From contig NC_080540.1 of NCBI RefSeq assembly GCF_028640845.1, forward strand, positions 230,314,794 to 230,378,793: a DNA stretch of 64,000 nucleotides. The letters are read 5' to 3'. Below are positions 52,766 to 64,000 of the stretch, piece after piece. This DNA comes from Ahaetulla prasina (Eukaryota > Chordata > Lepidosauria > Squamata > Colubridae). The translations under genes and the position numbers were made by a program. A model generated the notes under the pieces. That model did no database searches, was not told the DNA's origin, and saw nothing but the letters and a program-made list of their open reading frames with translations. Position 1 is the first letter of the stretch; every line of letters starts with the position of its first letter.

Positions 52766-53345
52766 AAAATTCAAGAGGATTTTAAAATTGCTTGGAGATA
52801 TTTCCAATGTAATCTACCGAATCCCTGTATGGATTGCCCCTATGACTATGTAGGACAGATGGGGAGGAAGCTAGCTACCAGATCGCAAGAACACAAAAAA
52901 GCAGTCAGACGAGGAGACCAAAACTCTTTGGCAGCCTCACACTGCAATGAACAATGATACACATTCAATTTTGCAGCTACTAAGATTGTTGGATAAGCAG
53001 GCACAAAAACAGCCAGGAAAGTAATTGAAGTCTGGGAAACAGTCTCATCAGTCAAAGGAGTCCTGATTCACCACCAGCCTATCAAGTTCTTAGAAGGCGA
53101 GGGCTGGGCAACACAAGCAAATGACAGCTAATGACTTAAAAGCCAGTCATCAACATACCACAATCAACATCTAAAAACCCACATACACCAGGCACTAAAA
53201 ATACAACACACAGAACAGCACACACTCTGCTAGAGAGAAGTTCCTTAAAGATGGGTTCCAGCATGGGTCCGAAAGCTCGGAAGACAAAACCTCTGGTCCT
53301 GGTGATAGGATCCTGCAACATTATTGCGGTACATGTATATTCGCC
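52766..53345 (+). pseudogene. Penelope-like element, GIY-YIG endonuclease and 3' end
   Basis: The frame from about 52766 encodes CPYDYVGQMGRKLATRSQEH and AVRRGDQNSLAASHC, the GIY-YIG endonuclease characteristic of Penelope-like retroelements, then a TGA/stop region with TFNFAATKIVG and VIEVWETVSSVKG in the same order as family members. The reverse transcriptase is missing. The 3' part (53240-53330) contains GATGGGTTCCAGCATGGGTC and CGAAAGCTCGGAAGAC, resembling Penelope pseudo-LTR sequence. Truncated and broken. Confidence 0.75.
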
Positions 53346-53349
53346 TTCA

Positions 53350-54535
53350 TTCATAAGAACCTTAAAACCTACTCAGCATACTGATTACCAGTTTGAATCG
53401 ATAATTGACAAACAGCAGTAATACAATAAAATACCGATTTTCCAAGATTGTGAGATATATAGGATAAGTTATGAGTTGCTTTAAAGAAATTCCTGCTAGA
53501 GAAACTATTTCTATCTCCATGGCAGTAATCATCCCAGATAGAAAAAAAATGGATTATGTAAGCCAAGATCCATTCATGTAAGTACAAAGGCAGTAAATCT
53601 GTGTAATTTCTTTGACAAAGCATTTCATGTGCAAGCAAAACAGCATCCTGAATTTGCATCTTCAATAGGCTATACGAACTATTGGATCCTCCTTAAAATA
53701 CAACACACAGTGACAGTTTCAAGGCTCTCTATAGTCTTCTATTGTATGTATGCATGTGTATGTACATGTGTGTATGTGTGAATATTCAGAGGCTGCTTCC
53801 CTCAAATGATTTACATATGCCTCTAAACCCAATTGTTATTATCTCTTTAAGAAGTTGCCATTTAATTATATGCCAAATTTATATTAATCTTTTAACTCCC
53901 ATTTATTGAATCAAGCCAATTTCAAACACTGATTTAGGAAGCTTTTAGATTTTTACAGTAAGGTTATATTAAATTAATATTAGAAGTTGAGCTGAAGGAA
54001 AAGAGAAGGGGGAAGGACATGAATCTAAGGTCAGCAAACTTAACAAATTCTCATTAATCTAAACACCATAATTATCTCTCATTTAACACAAAATGTTGAA
54101 ATTTGACATCTGGGGAACTGGCATTTAGGTTACATTGCTTCTACAATTACACAATTGAACATATGCCAGAACACTATTTGCCTTCCATTTACAATTGTAT
54201 AATCCGTAGCATAGTATAAAAACTGGCCTGGCAATATCCCACAAAGTTTTGTAGTACCCATAATCCTTAGGAACAATGAACACAGGGACACACCAAAAGC
54301 ACGGGTGCTTCTGGGAGCACAGGAGAGAGGCAAGAGAAGGCAAGTGTATATATACAAAATGTATATTATGGCAACAAACCTGCAATATACATAATTGTTG
54401 GGATGCAAGTACCCAAGTCTGGGTTTAGCACTAAAATGACATTGCACATATCATCATTCTTACATAATCTCAGTTTGCTGCAGATGCCCATAGCTGAATG
54501 TTTGCTAGATTTTATTAAGATGGAATTGCAAGTTC
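53350..54535. other. intron sequence, no feature recognised
   Basis: AT-rich TRPM3 intron. A short alternating ATGTATG/TGTATG run occurs near 53750-53785. Confidence 0.5.
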
Positions 54536-54539
54536 AATG

Positions 54540-55330
54540 CATCTTTGATTATTTAAAACATTTATATAGCCTTCCATCTTTCAATTAACTTTAAACAACT
54601 CCCAATCATATAAAAGATATATGACATATAAGACATAAAATTAAATATAAAATATACATTTAATTATATTAAGGCTATAAAACTCAACCAATTAAAACAT
54701 TAAAAACAACAAAGCATGGTCTCAAATTATGTGATTATCTAGTCTTCTCCCAATATTTGGAGGAAAAGGCAGGTCTTCAAAACCTTATGGTGGATGTCTG
54801 CCAAGTTCAGGGGGCACAGTGTTCCATAAGGCAGGGGCTGTCACGGGAAAACATGCTTCCTAGCTCCCCTCAGATGGCAGTATTTAGGGGAAGGGACTAG
54901 GAGCATGCCCATCAATGGTGGGTTGCCCCCAGTTCGGACTTGTTCACAAGAACCGGTAGTAAAATCATTGGGAGGCTCCGCCCACTGACTCGGACGTCAT
55001 CAGGAAGCTTCTGCGCATGCACCGCTCCATTGCGTACCTGTAGTAAAGATACGTAGAACCCACCCATGATGCCCCTCCTATCTGACTTGGTAGGACTTGT
55101 CATTAGGGAAAGATGGTTCTGCAGATAACCTGTCCCTGTGCCATATAGAGATTTAAAGTGATGACCAGCATCTCAAATTGTACCTGCAAAGAAACTGGAA
55201 TCTAGTGCAGCTTGTGCAATAGAGGGATTATATGGGCAAACCTAGGGCCCCCCATGTTCGCTGCTACACTCTGGAGAAGTTAAAGTTTCCGTGCGGTCTT
55301 CAATGGCAGCTCCACTATACCAAACTTATT
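54540..55330 (-). repeat. L2/CR1-like LINE 3' region, split by a hAT MITE
   Basis: The minus-strand retroposon has antisense blocks GTTCCATAAGGCAGGGGCTG, TCTGCAGATAACCTGTCCC and TATGGGCAAACCTAGGGCC, familiar from degenerate squamate LINE 3' regions, with the tail at 54540-54600. Interrupted by the MITE at 54913-55068. Confidence 0.45.
54913..55068. mobile_element. hAT MITE (156 bp)
   Basis: Ends are CAATGGTGGGTT and AACCCACCCATG. Target copies are ATGCCCAT (54905-54912) and ATGCCCCT (55069-55076), 7 of 8. The interior AGGCTCCGCCCACTGACTCG resembles 43998-44140. Confidence 0.75.
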
Positions 55331-55828
55331 CTACACTGTTACATTGTAATAATTAAATTCATAAATCTTTCTCTCTCTTCTCTGTCTTTATATATGTATG
55401 TTGTAGAATAAGCAAACTAATACAGCTAGTAAAATAAATGAAACTACAGTTTTTCAGAGCAAAATACTTTTGGAAAGGGGTAACCTGAAAGTTTCTCTAA
55501 TCACATGTAACCTATTTTAACTCTGCATTGCTCTGAAACAGTACTTCATATTTTCCTTGGAAATTAGACAACAGCAAATCCTTTCTTCTTTTAATAAATG
55601 CAGTACACTGCATTGCAATAAGGAGTTTGTCATTCTATACTGTATTAAATAAGTACAGTTTTAAGAAATACAATTTTTATTACATGGTTTTCTACTGCAG
55701 AGATTTCTTCTCCTTTTAGCAAAATTGACAAAATCTAATAAGAATATGTTGCCAATAAAATTTTATTTTCACTGACTCCAAGATCACATTAATTTCCATT
55801 GACCAAGTTCATTTCAAAATGTTATATA

Positions 55829-56366
55829 CCGTATTTTTCGGAGTATAAGACGCACCGGAGTATAAAACGCGCCTTAGTTTTTGGGGAAAAAAATAAGAAA
55901 AAAGCTGATTGGCAGGTGGATTGGCCTCCCGGAATACCCCCAATCAGCAACAGGTTCCTGTGCCTTGCTTTTTTTGGCTTTTTTTTCCTGCCTCTGAAAC
56001 TCCATTTCAGAAAAACTTTTTTCTGCCTCTGAAAGCCTCCAAAACAGAACTTCAGAAAAAAAGGCCTCCGAAGCTCTGTTTGGGAGCTTCTTTTCTGAAG
56101 CTCTATTTGGGGGCTTTTTTTCTGAAATTCTGTTTGGGGCTTTTTTTCTAAGCTCTGTGAAGCTCCGTTTGGGGCTTTTTTCCTAAGCTCCATGAAGCTC
56201 CGTTTGAGGCTTTTTTTTCTGAAGCTCTGTTTCTGATGCTTTTTTCAGCCTCTGAAATCTCCGTTTGAGAAGCTGGGCGGGGCTACATTCGGAATATAAG
56301 ACACACTCAGATTTTCACACTCTTTTTTGGGGGGAAAAGGTGCATCTTATACTCCGAAAAATATGG
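55829..56366. mobile_element. Tc1/mariner-type MITE (538 bp)
   Basis: TA on both sides (55827-55828 and 56367-56368). The ends CCGTATTTTTCGGAGTATAA and TTATACTCCGAAAAATATGG are near-perfect inverted repeats. The interior holds repeated GAAGCTCTGTTTGGGGCTTT units. Same family as 1822-2613. Confidence 0.88.
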
Positions 56367-56368
56367 TA

Positions 56369-57270
56369 TAATGTAAAATACCTTCAGATTTTAATAAGGA
56401 GAGAAATGCATTCACAGTAAAATGAGTAATTGAATTTGGACTTGGCTTTATAATTATAGAAAATATTTAAAGTGTAATAAGTAAAGATCAGAAACCCAGA
56501 AATGTTGCTGAAAATGCCAAATACTTCTGATAAATCTTCATCCCTAGTTATAACTATTCTCAATTCACTCTTATTCTATACTATCACTAAATTTCCATTT
56601 TTACATTTGAAAACCAAAATCTGACCACTGATCCATCTTTGTTCATGAAGTCTGCAGCGTGTATCAGTAGCTTCCCACTATTTCAGACATGTACCTTCAG
56701 CTGTCTATGGTGATACCAAGAAGAAAAGCCACATTTTTTACCTCAACACATGTGAGTGTTCTATTTTGCCCATAGATTTCCTACCCATTGTTGGTTTCTT
56801 TCAATTCTGTTTTATGACTTTTCTGATTGGTTTTCTTAGACCAGTGATTTTCAAACTTGAGATACCCAAACGCATTAATAGATATGTTTTTGTTTGTCTA
56901 TGTTTCTCATAGACTTTTCTCTTGTAAATGAAACAATGGAATGAAGATTTAAAAAACTTGAAATCATAGCAATCCTTAGAATAAACTGTCATATATAACC
57001 CCTGGATGATTCTCATGGAACCCCTGGGTTCCAGGGAACATACTGTAGTTTGAAAACAGTTTTCTTCGATAATAAACTCCTTGACAGCAAGGGTCTATCT
57101 AAGTTACCAATGGATTTCTGTAATATATAGATTTCTCTATATAATATAAGGAATCATTATAATGGTTTTATACAGCAACCTAGAGAGATAGATTCTTTGC
57201 TAGGCAATAAACTCCCGTATAATAGATAGAGTAAGAAATTCATTTGGACATTAGAATTTTTAAAAATTAC
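56369..57270. other. intron sequence, no feature recognised
   Basis: AT-rich intron downstream (in transcript order) of the 205-nt exon; nothing recognised. Confidence 0.5.
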
Positions 57271-57475
57271 CATGGCTTTATTTGAGTGACCACCTCCTTG
57301 AAACTCAATGGTTCCAAAGGCGTCCGTCGGGCTGAGTTGTGTGTGCTTGCCGATTGACCACTTCTCTGACTGGATGTCATTTCGAGCGAGCCGGCTTTCA
57401 TTTTTCTCATTCTGAATAATGGAGATACTTGGAGTAAGTCCCACATGTTGACCTATTAGGCGCCCACAGCAACAC
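57271..57475 (-). CDS. TRPM3: TRPM3 coding exon (205 nt)
   Basis: Second exon in the chain: one base completing Arg, then 68 codons. It begins [18 protein letters not shown] and ends GGGHSNKAM directly before GTAATT. The ATAG acceptor at 57477-57476 and the phase both agree with the previous exon. The segment contains KNESRL and [16 protein letters not shown], part of the first TRPM homology region in the cytosolic N terminus. Two residues look slightly different from the mammalian protein (Ile in SISII, Gly in WSIGKH), as expected for a reptile orthologue. No stop or frameshift is present. Confidence 0.96.
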
Positions 57476-57653
57476 CTATGGCATTAAGCAAAAACTACTT
57501 AATATTTTGTTATAATAAAGCAGAAGACTAAAGTTACTAGAAGTCTTGCATGAAATAAGTAATCATTTTGCCAGGAGAACGAGATATAGATAACTAGGCC
57601 AATTGTAAACATGTATAAAACTTAGCACTTGTGAAAAAGTTTCATTAGTATAA

Positions 57654-57656
57654 TAC

Positions 57657-57689
<33 letters not shown>

Positions 57690-57690
57690 G
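57654..57690. repeat. (CA)n microsatellite
   Basis: About 17 CA units with one A interruption. Confidence 0.95.
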
Positions 57691-57929
57691 ACAAAACCAA
57701 GCAAAAAACTTGTTAAGCTTTACTTTATTTTCACAGGGGAAATAAGATTATTACACTGACTGGCACAGCTGTGGCTAATTCTGATGCAAGTGAATATGTT
57801 TCGAATAATCATCCATATATTTAAAACATATTTTACTTATTGTTCTCTCCGAAATCAGAAGCCAAATTAAAAGACTGCATTTTGCAATGATTACTGTCTT
57901 TTTAGATAAAGTATTGCAAAGAAGCAGCC

Positions 57930-58515
57930 ACAAGAGCCAATTTGGTCTAGTGCAGAGGTATCAAACTCAAGGCCCATGGATTCAGCCCACAGGGTGTTTA
58001 GATCTGGCCCGCAGGGCTGCCCTGGAAACAGCGAAGGACCAGCCTGCAGTGCCTTTGCCAGTGAAAACAGAGCTCGGGAGACCCTCACGAGCTCTGTTTT
58101 CATTGGCAGAGGGTTGCAGCAGGCCATTGCAGCCAAAAATGAAGCTCGCATGGGTCGCAGTCAGCCCTCACGAGCTCCATTTTTGCTTGCAGGATGCTGT
58201 CGCAGCTGAAAACAGAGCTCATGTTTTTGCTGGCAGAGGGTTGCAGAAGGCCATTGCAGCCGAAAACGGAACTCGGGAGCTTGTTTTTTCTGGCAAAGCA
58301 CTAGGGCCACCACAGGCGCCCCTGACACAAGTAATGTCAAACTGCTCACCACTTACCACCCCGAGGTCAAACACAACCCTGGTGTGGCCTTCAATGAAAT
58401 TGAGTTTGACACCCCTGGTCTAGTGGTTAAGACAACAGGCTAGAAAATGGGAGTCCTGCCTTAGCAATGGAAGCCAGCTGGGTGACTTTGAGCCAATCAC
58501 TCTCTCTCAGTTAAA
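57930..58515 (+). repeat. tRNA-derived SINE, split by a hAT MITE
   Basis: Head AGAGCCAATTTGGTCTAGTG, then after the MITE GTCTAGTGGTTAAGACAACA and GCCAGCTGGGTGACTTTGAG, ending TCACTCTCTCTCAG. Same family as 491-855. The A box is disrupted by the 465-bp insertion. Confidence 0.82.
57953..58417. mobile_element. hAT MITE (465 bp)
   Basis: Ends are CAGAGGTATCAAACTCAAGG and GAGTTTGACACCCCTG. The target duplication GTCTAGTG is perfect (57945-57952 and 58418-58425). The interior repeats GAAAACAGAGCTCGGGAG. Same family as 20521-20891. Its 178-codon ORF is incidental. Confidence 0.92.
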
Positions 58516-58525
58516 TGTACTGGGC

Positions 58526-60429
<1,904 letters not shown>

Positions 60430-60506
60430 CAGAGAGAGAAGGAGAGAGAGGGAGGGAGGGAGAGGAGAGGGAGAGGGAGAGAGAGAGGGAGAGAAGGGGG
60501 GAGAGG

Positions 60507-60555
<49 letters not shown>

Positions 60556-60556
60556 C
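60430..60556. repeat. GA-rich tract and (GACA)n microsatellite
   Basis: GAGAGAGGGAGGGAGG-type purine tract followed by about eight GACA units; ORFs here are artefacts. Confidence 0.95.
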
Positions 60557-63038
60557 GACAGACATAAAATCATTTTCACTGTATACTCTGAGTAGAAACT
60601 TTTATTATCATTTATGTTACCAATGGTGAGAAATGCAAAAACAATAGAAGGCAAAGCCCTTATTTGAAAAAAAAAGAAATTATGTCTAGATTTTAAGACT
60701 CAAGCCATGAATGGAAATTATTACCTTTTAAGCATTAGGAAGTTGTTTTAACAAATGCTCAAAACAACTTACTGATATTTAAACTGCATTAATATATAAT
60801 GTTATTTAAATATAAAATGTATTTGACAAAATAAACCAATTTAAAAAATGAACTTTGGTCATAGGCCACTTACAGAATATAAATATGGGGAACATTGACA
60901 GTAGTGTAGCATATATTTTTAATAAATATAACAGTAAGATTTACAGCATAAGACTGTTAGAAACTTAATAACTCAGATTCTAACCAACAGTTTTAGAATT
61001 ATTAAGGTAGTGTTCAATAGGCAGTTCCAAGCAGGGTGGATTTTTATAAAATTAGAGTGTTGGATGCATACTGAACATGGCACTATTTTGTACATTGATT
61101 TTATAATTGCCCCTTTCTTCTTTCTATTTCCTTTTAATTTTGATAAAGCCCACTGAGTTTTGGATATTTTCTATTACTTCTTATATTTTAGCCTGGTACC
61201 TTTAGTACACTTTAATTCTGATCTGGTGAGGAAATTGGATTTTTTAAAAACTGTTTTAATGCTCTGTGATGAAGTTGGATGCAAAAACTTCATCCTTAGG
61301 TAGAACATTTATTTAGAGATCGAGCAAAACATTTAATAGCCTGCTTTTATTGTTAACAAATACTTAAATAATGCAAACTGTTTTATAGTGATTATCAAAT
61401 AAAATCCACTAATTTTAATAAAGATGAAATATGACTTGATGCAAAGGTTGCATCCCTTTGTGTATTACAATATAAACAACTGAAACCATTGATTTCTTAA
61501 ATTTAAATGCTTTTCCTAGTCACCAGAAACCGAGTAGGAAAAAACAATTTAAGGATTCACTTTTTTAATGCTGCCCTTTATATTCTTGCTTTATTCAATT
61601 TCATTTGCTTACTTATTTAGTTAACCTTTGGTTGATTAGAAGCTTGAAAATAAAGAATAAAATTATGTTATGTAGAGGTGTTCTTAAAACGTAACTTGGA
61701 TTTACCTCTGGAATATTAAAAAAATATTAAAAAATCAAATGTAAAACATTTTATGAAATCATCAGAAAAACTAACTAGTTAAATCAAACAGTATCTATGT
61801 AATCATGCCTTCTGCTTTAAGCATCATATGGCAGGCGAGAAATGTATGTAATGGTTTGGTAGGCACTAGGCAATGTTCAACTGATCACCAGGTCAAAAGA
61901 ATAGTTATGATATTAACACAAACATGATTGCATTATTATATATGCTCCAATTGCTATGAAACATTAATGACAATCAGAAAAAATAATATTTTAACATTCA
62001 ATGGTAAAGTGCGAAAAAATCTTACAGTTTACAATACATTAAAAAATTACCTAGTTTTAAAATGTCTATCACTATTTAGTTTCGCCTCATGTTTGCTGAC
62101 AATAGATTATTTATAATATTTATAAATATTTTTTATACAGTTGTAAAAGAAAATGCTCTGCTCTCTGAACTGATTTATTACTGTACAAAAAACAAATCGC
62201 AAGGTAGGCAAATTGCAAGAAACTTTGCTATTTAGTTTAAATCGCCAAAAATGAAGAAATAAATATTAACCGTACTGCACATCCGAAAGTCTGTAAATGA
62301 TGTTTTATAATCTTCATACGTTTTCAGTCTTTATTGTTTAAGCTTTAATTAATAAAACATGACGTTACGTTAAATGTTATACCATTTGAGCGAATATGGT
62401 TTCAACATTATTTGGTTATTAAGACTGACAACAATAATAACAACAATAATAATGTTTACCTTTCCTTCCACACTGAGTCTGTCTCATGCTCTCTCTGATC
62501 TATTTGTGCTGTCTAAATTTCACTGCAGCTGGTCATTCTACTAATACTAATGCCCCATGACTGCCCACCAGACAAGGTTTTCATTCCACTTTTGACCATG
62601 AGATGTTAAAGTAAGCAATGAACTTGCGCCCATTAGCTACTTGGAATGTCCTGTCATGGGATTAGCCTCATTAAGAGCTCAAAAGAGATTCACTCACAGC
62701 CTCCAAATACTGCCTTCATTTGAAGAACTAATCTGGTGCCAAAAAAACCCCGTAACCAATAAACAAAACATAGCCGGAGATTTTGGATTTAACTGGCACA
62801 AGCCCTGACAAGCGAGTTGGATGGATTTTCTTCTTTCTCTTTTTTTTCATTTCCACAAAAGGTCTTGTGCAATTGTGATATGGTGTTCTGAGTCCTGAAA
62901 GTTCAACTCAGAAAAACAAATCTGTCAAAAGAAACAGTGTATTAAACTGGAAAGGATCTGAAAAGTACATGAGATATTTTAATCTTCAAAGAATGAAGAT
63001 TAAAGTGTGCTTGTTTGACAACTGCTGGGAATCTTATG

Positions 63039-63040
<2 letters not shown>
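60557..63040. other. intron; possible conserved block 62500-62760
   Basis: Mostly AT-rich. About 62540-62760 is better balanced and repeat-free, with GGGATTAGCCTCATTA (a K50 homeodomain-type GGATTA core) at 62659-62674. Candidate regulatory element by inspection only. No exon seen. Confidence 0.35.

Positions 63041-63116
<76 letters not shown>
63041..63116. repeat. (AT)n microsatellite, about 37 units
   Basis: Uninterrupted AT dinucleotides for about 75 bp; self-complementary and prone to cruciform formation. Confidence 0.98.
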
Positions 63117-63118
<2 letters not shown>

Positions 63119-63139
63119 TTCATTAACAAGAGTATTTAC

Positions 63140-63586
63140 CAGGGGTTCGCTGCTGGGGTTTGCAGGGGTTCAGGAGAACTTCTAGCTAAGATTCTGTGCA
63201 GTTCGGAGAACCCCAAAATCCCAGTCCAGGCTGGCCCCTCCCCTCCCCTCCCACCCCTCCTCATCCCACCCTCAGGAGTCCCCATGCGGCCCATTTTGGA
63301 TACAGGTAAGTGCAGGGTGTGCATGGAAGCTCGGGGAGGGTGAAAAATGGGCCTACCAGAAGTTCAGGAAGGCCAGAAAGGGGCCCATTTTTCCAGAGGG
63401 TCTCTGGAGCCTGGGGAGGCCGTTTTTGCCTTCTTGGCAGCTCAAGGAAAGCCTCCAGAGCCCAGGGAGGGCAAAAAGGCCCCACCCGCCATGGTGCAGG
63501 AGGGCGAATAGGCCACGCCATCATGGCCACGCCCACCCAGCAACCGGCAGCAAACCCCTTGCTAAAAATTTTTAAGCCCATCCCTG
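63140..63586. mobile_element. hAT-like MITE (447 bp)
   Basis: Ends are CAGGGGTTCGCTGC and AAGCCCATCCCTG. Flanks are GTATTTAC (63132-63139) and GATTTAC (63587-63593), the same word with a one-base loss. GC-rich interior; ends weakly inverted, CAGCAAACCCC near the right end matching GGGGTTTGC near the left. Confidence 0.65.
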
Positions 63587-63593
63587 GATTTAC

Positions 63594-64000
63594 CAAGAGA
63601 TGGATTTTACAATTGCTTTTCAACAGTCTTTAAATACAGTAAAAGTATATTTTTCAGAAATAAGTTTTAAAATGTAAAACTCTTAATATACAGAAATATA
63701 TAGGCAAATTAAAATTTAAGGACTGATTTTCTTAGATCCCCACAAGAGCAAAGTAAGTCATGAAATAATAAACATATAGAGAAACTATCAACTTCTACGC
63801 AGCATTTTTGGATTTTTGTATAAGAAAGATTATACTGTACTTGTTCAAAGGTTACCCTCACACTTTGCAGATACTTTCTACTGACTGCAGCCTTTTGTAC
63901 TAAATTTTATATTTTCCTGGAAGTTGTATTTCTCCAGAGTAGCTCTTGGGGGTGAAGTGGGGGCAGAGGAGAAAGAATGCTCTTTGCACATCTTCATTCA
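63594..64000. other. intron sequence, no feature recognised
   Basis: AT-rich to window end. Confidence 0.5.

Noticed and set aside
57887..58423. 178-codon ORF
   Set aside because: Falls inside a hAT MITE with perfect target duplication; the interior is a GC-rich repeat present in another copy at 20521.

Overview
This is vertebrate nuclear DNA, almost certainly from a squamate reptile and probably a snake. The retroelement mix supports this: BovB, CR1/L3 and R4/Dong LINEs, Penelope-like elements, a Sauria-type SINE, and CR1-type tails running into pentanucleotide (AATAG-like) repeats. It is one stretch of a single large gene. Seven coding exons on the minus strand join in phase into 365 codons of the N-terminal cytosolic region of TRPM3, a TRP melastatin cation channel. 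In transcript order they are 59013-59092, 57271-57475, 50219-50432, 48278-48402, 29395-29566, 19592-19766 and 2876-2999. Every boundary has AG/GT splice sites. The start codon and the channel domain lie outside the window. The intron between 29395 and 19766 carries the microRNA gene MIR204 on the same strand, its known location in vertebrates.

Everything else is intron, heavily loaded with mobile elements. From left to right: a SINE split by a palindromic hAT MITE (491-855); a Tc1/mariner-type MITE (1822-2613); a complete but decayed Ty3/Gypsy retrotransposon with nearly identical LTRs and a 5-bp target duplication (4347-8925); a mariner-type MITE split by a SINE (9601-10187); a hAT element (10511-11526); an R4/Dong LINE split by a solo LTR (13383-15600); further MITEs at 17073 and 20521; a Sauria-type SINE (28516-28864); and an inverted-repeat Penelope-like unit (30565-31172).

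A long CR1/L3 LINE with an intact ORF2 lies at 31975-35420. A four-level nest follows at 36242-40067: a hAT element holding a CR1 tail and a second hAT end, a solo LTR inside that, a second L3 LINE inside the LTR, and a coiled-coil protein fragment. A recent tandem duplication of about 1.41 kb covers 39881-42702. A second copy of the same hAT family, carrying about 560 bp of polypyrimidine, lies at 46870-48084. A BovB LINE and a Penelope GIY-YIG fragment fill 51310-53345. More hAT and mariner MITEs occupy 54913-58417 and 63140-63586.

The only functional products I can support for the host are TRPM3 and miR-204. I found no wholly new gene system. The best leads are the L3 LINE with ORF1 and ORF2 in one frame around a single amber codon, the coiled-coil coding fragment inside a hAT nest, the tandem duplication bounded by 8 bp of microhomology, two independent hAT insertions into the same SINE promoter region, and a perfect 53-bp hairpin in TRPM3 intron sequence.
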